DNA of 64,000 nt, taken from contig JAHLFE010000044.1 of NCBI GenBank assembly GCA_018884035.1, forward strand, positions 1 through 64,000. The letters are read 5' to 3'. The DNA is from Candidatus Anaerobiospirillum pullicola. GTDB lineage: Bacteria; Pseudomonadota; Gammaproteobacteria; Enterobacterales; Succinivibrionaceae. Positions 1 to 10,700 of the stretch are shown here, piece by piece. The number at the start of each line of letters is the position of its first letter. Positions within the stretch are counted from its first letter, which is position 1. Both the position numbers and the translations under genes were made by a program. The notes beneath the pieces were generated by a model. That model was not told the DNA's origin, ran no database searches, and worked only from the letters and a program-made list of their open reading frames with translations.

Positions 1-172
1 TTTTTTTTTTCACGTGAAACCTAAATTATGACGGCATAGCGGCTTGCGTGGACGTAGGGCGTGCAAGGTAATGGGGAGTGGCGTGGGGGAGGCGGTAGAG
101 GTGAGGAGAGGCGCCTCGTGTGGCGGCGCCAAGCTGGTAAGGGAGGGGACAGTGCGGTGCGCGGGCGCGGTT

Positions 173-275
173 AGGAACAGTCAGAAAATAAGATACCTAA
201 CTTGTTAACGCCAAACTGCTATCTTTCTCGATTCTATGCGGTATCAATTAGGGAAGTTATTTACTGACTGTTCCT
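173..275 (-). mobile_element. MITE-like element, copy 1
   Basis: This 103-bp imperfect palindrome has ends AGGAACAGTCAG and CTGACTGTTCCT (12-bp perfect terminal inverted repeats, extending imperfectly to about 20 bp). Its reverse complement aligns over its full length with the element at 20402-20503, with 9 mismatches and one gap by hand count. It encodes no protein. Its right end touches the last base of the ispB stop codon. I see no clear target duplication at this copy. Confidence 0.75.
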
Positions 276-1318
276 TAGTGCGAGCGGTTAACTGCTTTAT
301 GGCACAGGGCAATGAGCTCGTCCTTGGCCGCACTTGGGGGGAAGACCTCTAAGGCGGAAATAGCAGCAGCGCAAGCTTGCTGCGCTTGCCTCTCACACTG
401 CTCAAGAGCATGTGTCTCGGCAATGGCAGCACGGACGGCCTCTAAGTCTGCCGTCTTAATAGCAGCTAAAAGCTGCTCTTGCTTGTGTGCATCTCTCTCG
501 TAGGCCTTTAAGGCCATGAGCACAGGGAGGGTGATACGCTGGTCGTTTAAGTCGGTACCTGCATCCTTGCCTAAGGTGCTGCTGTCAGCTGAGTAGTCAA
601 GCATGTCGTCCTTAATCTGGAAGGAGATGCCCAGTTGACGGCCAAACTCTTTTAAGGGCGCTTGATACTGCTCCATGCCCTCCACAATAAGCGCAGGGGC
701 CGATGCTGCCAGCTCAAAGAGCACACCGGTCTTATGGTAGATAGTCTCATAGTAGACGTCTAAGGAGAGGTTGACATCACCCTCGTGCTCTAACTGATAG
801 AGCTCGCCTACGACCAGCTGACTTAAAGTGCGGTTAAGTTCCTCGATCACGTCGAAGTTACGTGGGCGCTGCAAAAGATTAAAGCAACGGGTAAAGAGAT
901 AATCGCCTGCTAAGACAGCGGCATGGTTGCCAGCTGTCTCGTTTAAGGTGGGTTTACCACGGCGCAGGGGGGCCTTATCAATGACGTCATCGTGCACTAA
1001 GGTGGCGGTATGTAAAAGCTCAATGGCAGCAGCGATGTGACAGATGTTGTCGAGATCTTGCGCCACATCAAAATGCGGTAAGGCTAAGGCACTTAAGAGC
1101 ACGAGACGTGGACGCATGCGCTTGCCACCTGCTTCAATCACGTGCATGCACAGGGCGTTAACCTGCGTCTCTAAAGAGTGTTGGGTGTAGGTCTCCATAA
1201 GCAGCTGCTCGACCTTGCTCATGCTAGAGGTGAGCAGTGTAGCCGTCGTGCTCGCAGCGGCGGAGGTAAGAGGAGCGTTTGGCTCCAGAGCGCTGGGCGA
1301 AATGCTGTGCGACGCCAT
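275..1318 (-). CDS. ispB: Octaprenyl (polyprenyl) diphosphate synthase
   Basis: This is a trans-prenyltransferase that extends farnesyl diphosphate with isopentenyl diphosphate to make the side chain of ubiquinone or menaquinone. At 347 aa it is slightly longer than E. coli IspB because of an Ala/Ser/Thr-rich N-terminus of about 30 residues. The first Asp-rich motif is HDDVID (D110, D111, D114) followed by RRGKPT, and the second is KDDMLD (D237, D238, D241). GGKRMRPRL near residues 64-72 is the family's substrate-binding segment. ATG at 1318 is preferred over an upstream TTG because AGGAAA lies 8 bases before it. The gene is divergent from rplU, as in E. coli. The C-terminus is of normal length even though the stop codon abuts a MITE-like element. 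Confidence 0.93.
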   Translation of the reverse strand: MASHSISPSALEPNAPLTSAAASTTATLLTSSMSKVEQLLMETYTQHSLETQVNALCMHVIEAGGKRMRPRLVLLSALALPHFDVAQDLDNICHIAAAIELLHTATLVHDDVIDKAPLRRGKPTLNETAGNHAAVLAGDYLFTRCFNLLQRPRNFDVIEELNRTLSQLVVGELYQLEHEGDVNLSLDVYYETIYHKTGVLFELAASAPALIVEGMEQYQAPLKEFGRQLGISFQIKDDMLDYSADSSTLGKDAGTDLNDQRITLPVLMALKAYERDAHKQEQLLAAIKTADLEAVRAAIAETHALEQCERQAQQACAAAISALEVFPPSAAKDELIALCHKAVNRSH

Positions 1319-2479
1319 AAGAGAGTTTCCTACAAAAAAGCGCAAGAGTGGGGGCGGCCCTAATCGCGTACCGCAGGATTAGCTGTAAGAGCTGCCGACA
1401 GTGGTAGCCTAAATTTGAGCGGGGCTACGTGTCATCGAACACAGAGAGGCGCCGCTTACAGGAGAGATGGCACTGTTCTCCGGAAGTTTAAGGAGGGCAG
1501 TGTCGTCAGTGTTGGAAGTAGCGGTAGTGGCGCTGGTGGCGATAATGTTTTAGGGGCGCTACCTGCTGCGACAGGAGGCGTCGCGGCGGAGTGCTGTGGT
1601 TTCCTTTTTGTGGTAAGGGTAGCCAAAAGCAGAGGCTATTTTATCATCATTGATGGGAGCAAATGGCGGGAGTGCTGGGGGAGGAAGCAGGCGAGGGAGA
1701 AAAATGCGCAGCAAGCAGGCTTGGGGCAAAGGTAAAAAGGCGGCGGCACAGAACAGAGGGAAGCTGCTTAGTGCTGGACATGGGCAGGCTGTGGCTTTAT
1801 GGTGCAAGGGGCCCAGTCCTGACTGACCTTGCCATGTCAAGCCCAGACAAACTAGCCCAGAGCACAACGCACTCTTGAGGAGTAGGTGCCATCAAGGCGC
1901 AGCCACCACCACCACCACCTCCACCTTCAGCGACAACTCTAGGGTTCCTCAAGTTGATAATTTTCTTTACCTAAAGTTGTAACCCTCTCTGTGGTAGGTT
2001 TAGGAGCTTCTCAAGCTTGCCTCAAGATAGAACGTTTTATCGCGCGTTATACCATGTTCCTCACTACACATATGGGGAGGTAAGGCTGCCTGTTATAGAG
2101 GGTGATACTTTGAGTAATCTTTATACAAAAGGCGCGTCCAGACACCCTGTCTGACAAATTTTCTGAAAGCCTGTATGACACCCTGATGAGCTTCTCTGCA
2201 CAGGCACCAATGCTCCTGCTCAAATGCGTCCCAAGGCAGTCCTGACCTCTGATGAGGTAGGCTATAGGTGGCCACATTCCAAGATACCCTAGAGCCACCA
2301 AGAACCATCCATGTTCTATTCCGCGCCCCAGAGCTTCAAAGGGTGTTGACGCTCACCAAGAGCACCATAAAGCCATGGTGGGCTTAAGTTCGCGTGTATG
2401 GGCAGGGTGTGGTGGTGGCTTAGACACCAAACGCTGAGCAGAGCTTATTTATCCCTGCCTCAGCTGACTCTGACAAAAA
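1319..2479. other. Intergenic region between ispB and the rplU promoter
   Basis: About 1.1 kb without a convincing gene. The short open frames overlap one another and lack ribosome-binding sites. A stretch at 2093-2260 on the minus strand has protein-like composition (W, H, K and E rich) but no start or family I recognise, so it may be a decayed gene. A 47-bp sequence at 2354-2400 recurs at 44219-44265. Confidence 0.5.
2354..2400 (+). repeat. Dispersed 47-bp intergenic repeat, copy A
   Basis: Matches 44219-44265 at 41 of 47 positions without gaps by hand count, including an identical first 20 bases and a shared GGGCTTAAGTT core. Both copies lie between genes, so this is probably a dispersed non-coding repeat or a remnant of one. 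Confidence 0.6.
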
Positions 2480-2501
2480 TCAAGTTTGCACTCTGCTTTT
2501 G

Positions 2502-2510
2502 TGGTATAAT
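2502..2510 (+). promoter_or_regulatory. Promoter for rplU-rpmA (extended -10)
   Basis: TGGTATAAT is a perfect -10 hexamer (2505-2510) with an upstream TGn extension. No good -35 element lies 17 bases upstream, which fits an extended -10 promoter. Transcription from about 2517 would give a leader of roughly 420 nt before rplU. Confidence 0.6.
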
Positions 2511-2516
2511 TTCGCG

Positions 2517-2938
2517 GTTTTGAAAGTGACGTTTGTTTGCTTTTCAAACACTGAGTGTGTAAGATATGCGCTCACTATTAGCCTAGAAAAGGTGTTGATT
2601 CCCTGCGAGTCAAGCTTGTAGTCGAAAGACTAGAATTGTTGCAGACGGCCGATTGCTGGCCTGTGGTTATCACGTCTCTGCAAGCTCCTTATCCACACAT
2701 TGCCCACAGCGCAGACTGTGGCGGTGCCCCCTAGACATCTCTAGGATGTGTCCCTGTGGACATCAACAACGCGGCGCGGATAAGACGGCTTAATTTGAAC
2801 GATCGGCGTTAAGCCTCGGATGCGAGTGTTTCGCTCAGATCTGTCATCTACTAGCTTTACGTTCGGATGTGCCTTGTAGGCGAGAATGATTTGATTTGAG
2901 CGGGAGCGCAAACTCCTGCGTTCAAACGGAGTTTGAGC
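2517..2938 (+). promoter_or_regulatory. Structured 5' leader of rplU with SD-masking hairpin
   Basis: This long non-coding leader contains several hairpins. CCACAG/CTGTGG lies around 2704-2721, and CCTAGA/TCTAGG and GTCC/GGAC lie around 2731-2763. The most telling is an 8-bp perfect stem, CAAACTCC (2909-2916) with GGAGTTTG (2928-2935), which encloses the rplU Shine-Dalgarno GGAG (2928-2931) three bases before the ATG. Masking the SD is the classical design for feedback control of ribosomal protein synthesis. That L21 or L27 is the ligand is inference. Confidence 0.6.
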
Positions 2939-3250
2939 ATGTACGCAGTTATTTTTTGCGGTGGCAAGCAGCACAAGGTCTCCGAGGGTGAGAAGCTTCG
3001 CGTTGAGCTCCTCAAGGCCGAAAAAGACAGCACTGTTGAGTTAGATAAGGTTCTCTTAATCTCTGATGGCTCCAACGTTAAGGTTGGTGCTCCTTACATC
3101 GAGGGCGCTAAGGTCAGCGCTAAGGTGTTAGGTGAGGTCGCCGGCGAGAAGATCAAGATCGTGAAGTTCCGTCGTCGTAAGCACCATCAGAAGGTTACTG
3201 GCCACCGTCAGTGGTTCACCGAATTAGAGATCACCGGTATTACCGGTTAG
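2939..3250 (+). CDS. rplU: 50S ribosomal protein L21
   Basis: Large-subunit ribosomal protein that binds 23S rRNA; 103 aa, the usual length. It begins [14 protein letters not shown], the conserved L21 start, and carries the basic [16 protein letters not shown] segment near residues 76-91. A TTG two codons upstream would also be open, but the ATG at 2939 sits 7 bases after GGAG and matches the family start. It is followed after 13 bases by rpmA, the standard L21-L27 pair. Its Shine-Dalgarno lies in one arm of a stable hairpin, so translation is probably regulated. Confidence 0.97.
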   Translation: MYAVIFCGGKQHKVSEGEKLRVELLKAEKDSTVELDKVLLISDGSNVKVGAPYIEGAKVSAKVLGEVAGEKIKIVKFRRRKHHQKVTGHRQWFTELEITGITG

Positions 3251-3263
3251 GAGATAAGGATCC

Positions 3264-3530
3264 ATGGCACACAAGAAAGCCGGCGGTTCCGTTCGTAACG
3301 GTCGCGATTCTCAGGCCCAACGTCTTGGTGTAAAGCGTTATGCTGGTGAGTTAGTAACCGCTGGTAGCATTATCGTGCGTCAGCGTGGTACCCACTTCCA
3401 CCCAGGCGCAAATGTCGGTATTGGCAAGGATGACACTCTGTTTGCCAAGAAGACTGGCAAGGTTTCGTTTGTGACTCGTGGTCCTAAGGGCCGCAAGTTC
3501 GTGCAGATCATTGCTGACGACGCTGCATAA
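3264..3530 (+). CDS. rpmA: 50S ribosomal protein L27
   Basis: Large-subunit protein whose N-terminal tail reaches the peptidyl-transferase centre. At 88 aa it has the normal length. The start [16 protein letters not shown] and the later [20 protein letters not shown] are diagnostic. It begins 13 bases after rplU with AGGAG-type spacing and is almost certainly cotranscribed with it. A hairpin with a T-rich tail lies between it and obgE, so readthrough into obgE may be partial. Confidence 0.97.
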   Translation: MAHKKAGGSVRNGRDSQAQRLGVKRYAGELVTAGSIIVRQRGTHFHPGANVGIGKDDTLFAKKTGKVSFVTRGPKGRKFVQIIADDAA

Positions 3531-3597
3531 TAAGTTTGCCGCTATCAGCGGTAACTTAGCAGCGTAGGTAGTACTCTGCCGACGCAAACACCACATT

Positions 3598-4943
<1,346 letters not shown>

Positions 4944-5328
4944 CTGAAAGTTTCCTTTTACGTTACTGCTATCGCTTCAACCATTACCACCACTACCACA
5001 CCACTACTACTACTACTACTACTACCGCTACCGTTCACGCTACCACTACCACTACTGTACAGTACCGTTAGTGCCTGCTGTGTTGTAAGCAGAAGCGACA
5101 TTAAGTGCAGTAAAGTGCGTAGCTCCGCGTGGTTATAACCATAAGTGCTAACCCGCTTTTACACTTCCCTTGATGATGTCTTGATGCCCCTCTTCAGGCA
5201 CATATATGCGCATCAATGAGCAGGGTAGGGGAAGCTTAAAAAGAGAGGGTGGACACTTTGCGTGTTTTGGGCGCGCTTTTGTCGGTGCGCTGGGGTGACC
5301 AACGGCTTTGTATTTGTGAGGAATTACT
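4944..5328. repeat. obgE-folA intergenic region with CTA/CCA microsatellite
   Basis: From about 4984 to 5058 the sequence is a run of (CTA)n and (CCA)n triplets with eight or more uninterrupted CTA units around 5002-5026. The same triplets encode the poly-Thr tracts in several proteins of this window, but here they are non-coding. No gene is seen in the rest. Confidence 0.7.
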
Positions 5329-6210
5329 GTGACGCAGACCACTGAGACTACTGACAATAGCTCCACTGCTAAGCCAACTACAGTGCCGGTGCTGTTGGTG
5401 CCAGGCCACAAGATTGATGTCCAGTTGGTTGTGGCCTGCGGCCTTGATCGTGCCATTGGCGAGCGCGGCACTATGCCGTGGTATGTGCCAGATGACCTCT
5501 CGCACTTTAAGGAGCTGACCCTACGCTCGTGCGTGATTATGGGGCGTAAGACTCTTGAGTCTATTGGTAAGGCGCTGCCACACCGCCGTAACATTGTGGT
5601 GAGCTCGGACTTTACGCTTAAAGATCGCTTTGCCAATATCGAGGTGGTCAGCAGTCTGCCCCTTGCCATTGAGCGGGCTAAGACCGCCCGCCCATGGGCA
5701 GAGGTGCGCTGCGAGGAGCGTTGCCGCGTGCATTACTACCATACGGTGTCGATCATTGGCGGGGCGCAGCTTTTTGCCGAGGCGCTTAACTACGCCAATA
5801 CGCTGCAGGTGACGCAGCTGTGGGCGCGCTTTCCTCATGCTGATACCTTCTTCCCTGAGGTGGAGCGTAAGAACTGGCGCTGGGAGTGTATGCCTCAGCA
5901 GTGCGCGGGACGTGATACCTTTTTCTTCTGCGCTGCGCCGCAGCCTGAGGGGTTTGCCCAAGAGATTCCGCCTTTAGATGAAGCTATTGTGCAGGATCCA
6001 CGTACAGGTGAGGTGCTTGATCGGGAGCACTTACCACAGGGGTTGTGCTATCGCTTCTCGACCTTTAGACGGAAAAAGGAAATGCGCCCAGTAGAGGAGG
6101 CAGGGCAGGAGAGCGGGGCTAATGCCAGCGTCTCTGTGGCTACAGCTGACATAGCGGAGGCTGGCACGAGCAGCGCAGAGGCTCCTGCAGAGGTTCCTGC
6201 AGAGGCTTAA
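5329..6210 (+). CDS. folA: Dihydrofolate reductase with terminal extensions
   Basis: Reduces dihydrofolate to tetrahydrofolate with NADPH. The core spans about residues 29-245 of 293; E. coli FolA has 159. MPWYVPDDLSHFK carries the catalytic acid (D56, matching E. coli D27), followed by VIMGRKTLESIG and the cofactor-binding IIGGAQLF. A 28-residue Thr/Ser-rich N-terminal extension and a C-terminal Ala/Glu tail of about 45 residues are absent from the usual enzyme, and there is an insertion around residues 118-140. The start is GTG, 5 bases after GTGAGGAA. It converges on apaH; the two genes are also neighbours in E. coli. Confidence 0.9.
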   Translation: MTQTTETTDNSSTAKPTTVPVLLVPGHKIDVQLVVACGLDRAIGERGTMPWYVPDDLSHFKELTLRSCVIMGRKTLESIGKALPHRRNIVVSSDFTLKDRFANIEVVSSLPLAIERAKTARPWAEVRCEERCRVHYYHTVSIIGGAQLFAEALNYANTLQVTQLWARFPHADTFFPEVERKNWRWECMPQQCAGRDTFFFCAAPQPEGFAQEIPPLDEAIVQDPRTGEVLDREHLPQGLCYRFSTFRRKKEMRPVEEAGQESGANASVSVATADIAEAGTSSAEAPAEVPAEA

Positions 6211-6277
6211 GCGCTGCACCAGAAGGGGCGGATATAGGATCAACCTGAGATGTCTCAGGAGTCCCTGCGATGTTTTA

Positions 6278-6322
6278 GGCGGTAGCCCTGTACTTTTAGG
6301 TAGTTTTAGGGCTGCCGCCTTT
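6278..6322 (+). terminator. folA terminator
   Basis: A 12-bp stem GGCGGTAGCCCT (6278-6289) pairs with AGGGCTGCCGCC (6308-6319) with one G-T pair and an 18-nt loop. A short T tract follows, and the minus strand also carries T residues (TAAAACA), so it could serve both convergent genes. Confidence 0.65.
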
Positions 6323-6352
6323 AACTCTCAACAGGGCGAGGACACTACCGTA

Positions 6353-6412
6353 GTGGGTGGACACCACAGTGGTGGGTTAGACACCACAGTGAGGGATACA
6401 CCACAGTGGGTG
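6353..6412. repeat. Short tandem repeats between folA and apaH
   Basis: ACACCACAGTG occurs three times at intervals of about 20 bases between the convergent genes. No function is evident. Confidence 0.5.
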
Positions 6413-6431
6413 GTGTTGAGCCTTGATGTGC

Positions 6432-7274
6432 TTAGATCTGTGCGTAGCCTAATGACTTCACGGAGAAGAACTTATCGTCCTCCATACGCCAAGCGCTTAA
6501 GCGGTCGCCCCAGACGCAGCCTGTGTCCAGGGCTCTAATGTCTATCTCGTCGCACTTGGCGTTTAACGCAGCCCAGTGACCAAAGACCACCTTATAGTGG
6601 CGCTTCTTGTAAATGGTAGGCTGGGCCAACTTAAACCATGGGGTGAGGCCGTCTTTAGCGACTAAGTCAGGGTTGACAGCACTGTTCTTGTAGTCAAGGG
6701 TGCTGTCGGCATAGACCAAACGCATGCGCGTAAAGGCGTTAAAGGCAAAGCGCCAGCGTGTTAAGCCCTCATCGCTTGGGTTGTAGTGGTCAGGCTGGTC
6801 GTTGTACATATTGCGCAGCAATACCCGACGGCGATAGGGATCACGTAAGGCCTTACACGCTTCTTTGGCTTCCTTTTTGGCCTGCTTAATATCCCAGAGG
6901 GGATAGATGCCCGCGTGCGTGACCACAAGGTTCTTGCTCTCGTGCAGGTAAAGCAGTGGTCGTTGCAGGAAGTACTCGACGATTTGATCGCACAGCTTGC
7001 TTTGCAGGATTACCTCGAGGTTGTCCTTTGGGCGTGGCTTGTTGATGTCGTAGTAGACGGCGAGGAAGTTGAGGTCGTGGTTGCCTAAGACGGAGGTGAC
7101 TGCGGAGCCTAGCTTAAAGATCTCCTGCATCGTTTCCACAGGCATTGGGCCACGGCCGATAAGGTCACCAGTGAGGATGAGCTCGTCGGATTTTTCGTTA
7201 AAGCCGATGAGACTGAGCAGTTTGACGAATTCGTCGTGGCAGGCGTGGATGTCTCCAATGCAGTAGGTAGCCAT
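6432..7274 (-). CDS. apaH: Symmetrical bis(5'-nucleosyl)-tetraphosphatase
   Basis: Hydrolyses Ap4A to two ADP and, in enterobacteria, removes Np4 caps from RNA. At 280 aa it matches the family. The calcineurin-like metallophosphatase motifs appear in order: GDIHA (7-11), GDLIGRGP (36-43) and GNHD (64-67), then HAG and FGHWA further on; the second motif usually reads GDLVNRGP and here has I-G in place of V-N. The start ATG at 7274 gives MATYCIGDIH, the typical N-terminus. It converges on folA. Its common partners apaG and ksgA are not here. Confidence 0.93.
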   Translation of the reverse strand: MATYCIGDIHACHDEFVKLLSLIGFNEKSDELILTGDLIGRGPMPVETMQEIFKLGSAVTSVLGNHDLNFLAVYYDINKPRPKDNLEVILQSKLCDQIVEYFLQRPLLYLHESKNLVVTHAGIYPLWDIKQAKKEAKEACKALRDPYRRRVLLRNMYNDQPDHYNPSDEGLTRWRFAFNAFTRMRLVYADSTLDYKNSAVNPDLVAKDGLTPWFKLAQPTIYKKRHYKVVFGHWAALNAKCDEIDIRALDTGCVWGDRLSAWRMEDDKFFSVKSLGYAQI

Positions 7275-7711
7275 GGTTTTCCTCAGAAAAGGACAAAGTG
7301 ATAGTGGCCGCAAGGGACAAGGGATGATTACAACTTGGAGCCAAGTCTATTGTCATGGTTTTGGGCCAATATCTCAAGAGATGGAGATAAAAAGCTGTAA
7401 GGGGAAAAAAAGAGAGGAGTGGCCTCAGCAAAAGCTAAAATAAGGGCAAGCGCCATCAAGGAGTAATGCTCCGCAAAAAGCGTGAGGAAAGCTGTCAGCG
7501 TCAAGATGCAGCCCCTAAAGCGCCCCAACCACGGCCAAAGATCCCTAAGCCCCATAAGAGCCTATTAGGGCACAAAAGGCCCATCTCAGGGGCCAACAGG
7601 GCGCTCTGGCCATGGCTTAAGCTTGTTGTCCCTAGCCTTATTCAAGGCTCAGCTGAAATCACTGGCATCGCATCTGCGGTATGTAGTGATGACCGAGATA
7701 ACGGAGTCCAT
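7275..7711. other. apaH-dnaG intergenic region
   Basis: The dnaG frame stays open upstream to 7466, but the translated product is not family-like and dnaG has a good start at 7712. I see no rpsU, the usual gene ahead of dnaG, and no clear promoter. Confidence 0.5.
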
Positions 7712-10700
7712 ATGCCATATATCTCCAAAGATTTTATTCGGCAGCAGCTGATGCCACGCGTGGACATCGTGCAGCTGGTGCGGCAGTATGTGACGCTGAC
7801 CCGCTCGGGGCAAAACTACACTGGCAAATGCCCTTTTCACAACGACAAGTCACCATCGCTGGTGGTAAGCCCAAGCCGCCAGAATTTTCACTGCTTTGGC
7901 TGCAACGCCCATGGTAGTGCCATCGATTTTATTGAGCTATACAAGCACGTTGACTTTGTGGAGGCGGTGGAAGAGCTGGCGCGCTTTGCCGGTCTTGATG
8001 TGGTGTATGGCGCCTTAACGCCTGAGGCGCAGCGCCGTGCGGAGAAGTCGCGCCATTACTACTCCTTTATGGAGCGTGCTACGCGTTTTTTTGTCGAGCA
8101 GCTGCCAAAGAATCAGGCTGCGAGCGACTACTTTAGCAATGTACGTCAACTGTCGCAGACGGCTATTGCAGAAGCCCGCTTAGGCTATGCTCCGGATAGT
8201 AACGACTATTTAAAGGATCTGTGCCCAAACGACTTTGACCGTCAGCTGGCTCTTGACTTAGGTATCATGCGCGTCAAGGAGAACGAGCGTGGCACCTACA
8301 ACTTCCCTTTTTTCCGCAACCGCGTCATATTCCCGATTCGCGACACGCGCGGACGGGTGATTGCCTTTGGTGCCCGTAAGCTCGATGATGCTGTCGAGGG
8401 GCCAAAGTACCTCAACTCGCCAGAGAGCATGATCTTTAAGAAAAGACGTGAGGTCTTTGGCCTGTACGAGTGTCTGCAGGCGACGCGCAATAAGCCTAAG
8501 AGCATCTTGGTGGTCGAGGGCTACATGGACGTGATTTCTTTGCGTGAGGCGGGCTTTCCTGCGGTAGTGGCGACCTTGGGTACGGCGCTAACGGCTGATC
8601 ACATCAACTTGCTCTTTCGTTACACCGATGACGTGGTGTGCTGCTTTGACGGCGATGAGGCCGGAATGAGGGCCTCTTGGCGTGCCTTAAAGACGGTGGC
8701 TCCGGTGTTACAGGATAACAAGAGCGTGCGTTTTATGACCATGCCGCCGAGCCATGACCCTGACACGCTGGTGCGTGATGGGGGCCTAGCGGCTTTAAAT
8801 CGCCTCCTTGAAGAAGAGACCTTCACCTTTGAAGAGAGCTTGATTGCGCACTATGCGTTAAATAGCGATCTGACTATGCCTGACCAAAGAACCCGCTTTG
8901 TGACCAATGTGGTGCGTGCGGCCAAGGCATTAGATCACGTGCCAATGGTGAAGCACAACATTTTTGAGCTCTTGGGACTTTATGGCAACGTCTCCATGGA
9001 TTTGATTGCGGAGAAGCTGGAAAAAGAAACAGCTGATCCTGAGTTTATGGGGCAGGAGTGGGGTAAGCGCGATCGCTATGGCCATAGTCAAAGCAATGGC
9101 AATGGGCGTAACCAGTTCTCGCAGCAGCCGCAACAACAGCAGCAGGCAGGGCAGGCGCCCTTTGACGGTGGGAATGCGCTTTCTCACAGTCAGGGCTTTG
9201 GTTTTAATGGCCGTCCCGTGCAGCAGCAACAGCAATTGCCGCAGCAACTACCACAGCCACAGGGCCAAGGCCAAAGACAGAGCTCAGGCCAAGGACAGCA
9301 GGTGCAGAACTTGAGGCCGCCAGCTATGAGCGAGGATCCGGTCTACGAGGCCGATGAGGTGATTCCTCCGGATCTGGCGCCGCAGATGCCGCGTGGTGGC
9401 TATAAGGGCTCGCGCCTTGACCAGCAGCAAAACGGCTATAACCATGGCAACCATGGCTATGGTGGCTACCGTAATGACAACCGTAACCAAAACTACGGCC
9501 GCAACGCTGGCTATGGCCATAAGCAAAACTACAACCGTGGCCAGAATAATGGCTATGGGCAGAATTATGGCGCTGGCCAAAACTACAATCGTGGCTCGTA
9601 TCAAGGTTATGGGCGGCGTGACGGTTATGGCCATGGCCAAAGTCAGGGCGGCGCCTATGAGCAGCAGGATGCGCAATGGGAGCAGCAATTTAACAGTACG
9701 TTGCAAGAGGGCATGAATGGCTCGGCACTGGGTAAGGGGTACTTTACGACCAATAGTGAGGGCGATATCTCCGTTTTTGCGACGGTGGTAGAGAGAGCGA
9801 CGCATGTGGTTAATGCGCAAGCTCCGACGCCTGCCCAAATTCAGCAACAACAGGTGCTGGCACAAAATGGCCAAGCCGCACCTGAGATGACGCCACTCAT
9901 GGCACCAATCATGGCTGAGCAGCAGATGCATCAGCCACAGCAGCAGTCACAGATAACGCCGCATATGGCGCAGGGAGCACCTTATATGGCGCAAGCACAA
10001 GAGAGCAATCAGGCGCAGATGGCGCGTATGCAGGGACAAGGAGCCATGAATAATGGCATGCAGGGTACGCCACAGCAGTACCAGCAACCATATCAAGGCC
10101 AGCAGTCATACCAAGGCCAGCAAGGTTACTATGGTAGCCAGATGTATGGACAGCAACCACACCAAGGCCAGCAAGGCTACTACGGTGGGCAGCCATATGG
10201 GCAGCAGCCTTATGTGGGACAGCAAGCCTACGGCGGGCAACAGGGCTTCCCACAAAGGGGGGGCAATGGCTATGGCGCGCCACAGGGGTACTACCAGCAA
10301 CAGCAGCCTCAGCCTTACATGGGGCCACAGGGGCAAATGTATCAGCAGGGGGGTATGTCTGCACAAGGTCAGCAGTACATGCAGCAGGGTCAGTCGTACC
10401 GTCAAGGTGGCATGGGCATGAACGCAGGCATGAACCCACAGAGCCAGCCTTTTATGCAGCAGCAACAGATGCCACAGCAGATGCAGCAGCAACAGATGCC
10501 ACAGCAGATGCAGCAGCAAATGCAGCAGCAACAGCGCCAGAGTGCACCCCAGCAGCAGGCTGGGGCCCAGCGCATGGGCAATGGGCCACAACGGGGGAAT
10601 CCCATAGCCAGCACAACAGTGGTAAATGTTCCAGCGGCAGGTGGTGAGATTAGTCTCGAGCAGCTGCAAGAGCGAGCCAACTTTGAGATGCAGGCACGGA

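Noticed and set aside
7466-7711. Upstream extension of the dnaG frame by 82 codons
   Set aside because: The extension has no family similarity, and the ATG at 7712 has GGAG and gives the canonical DnaG N-terminus.
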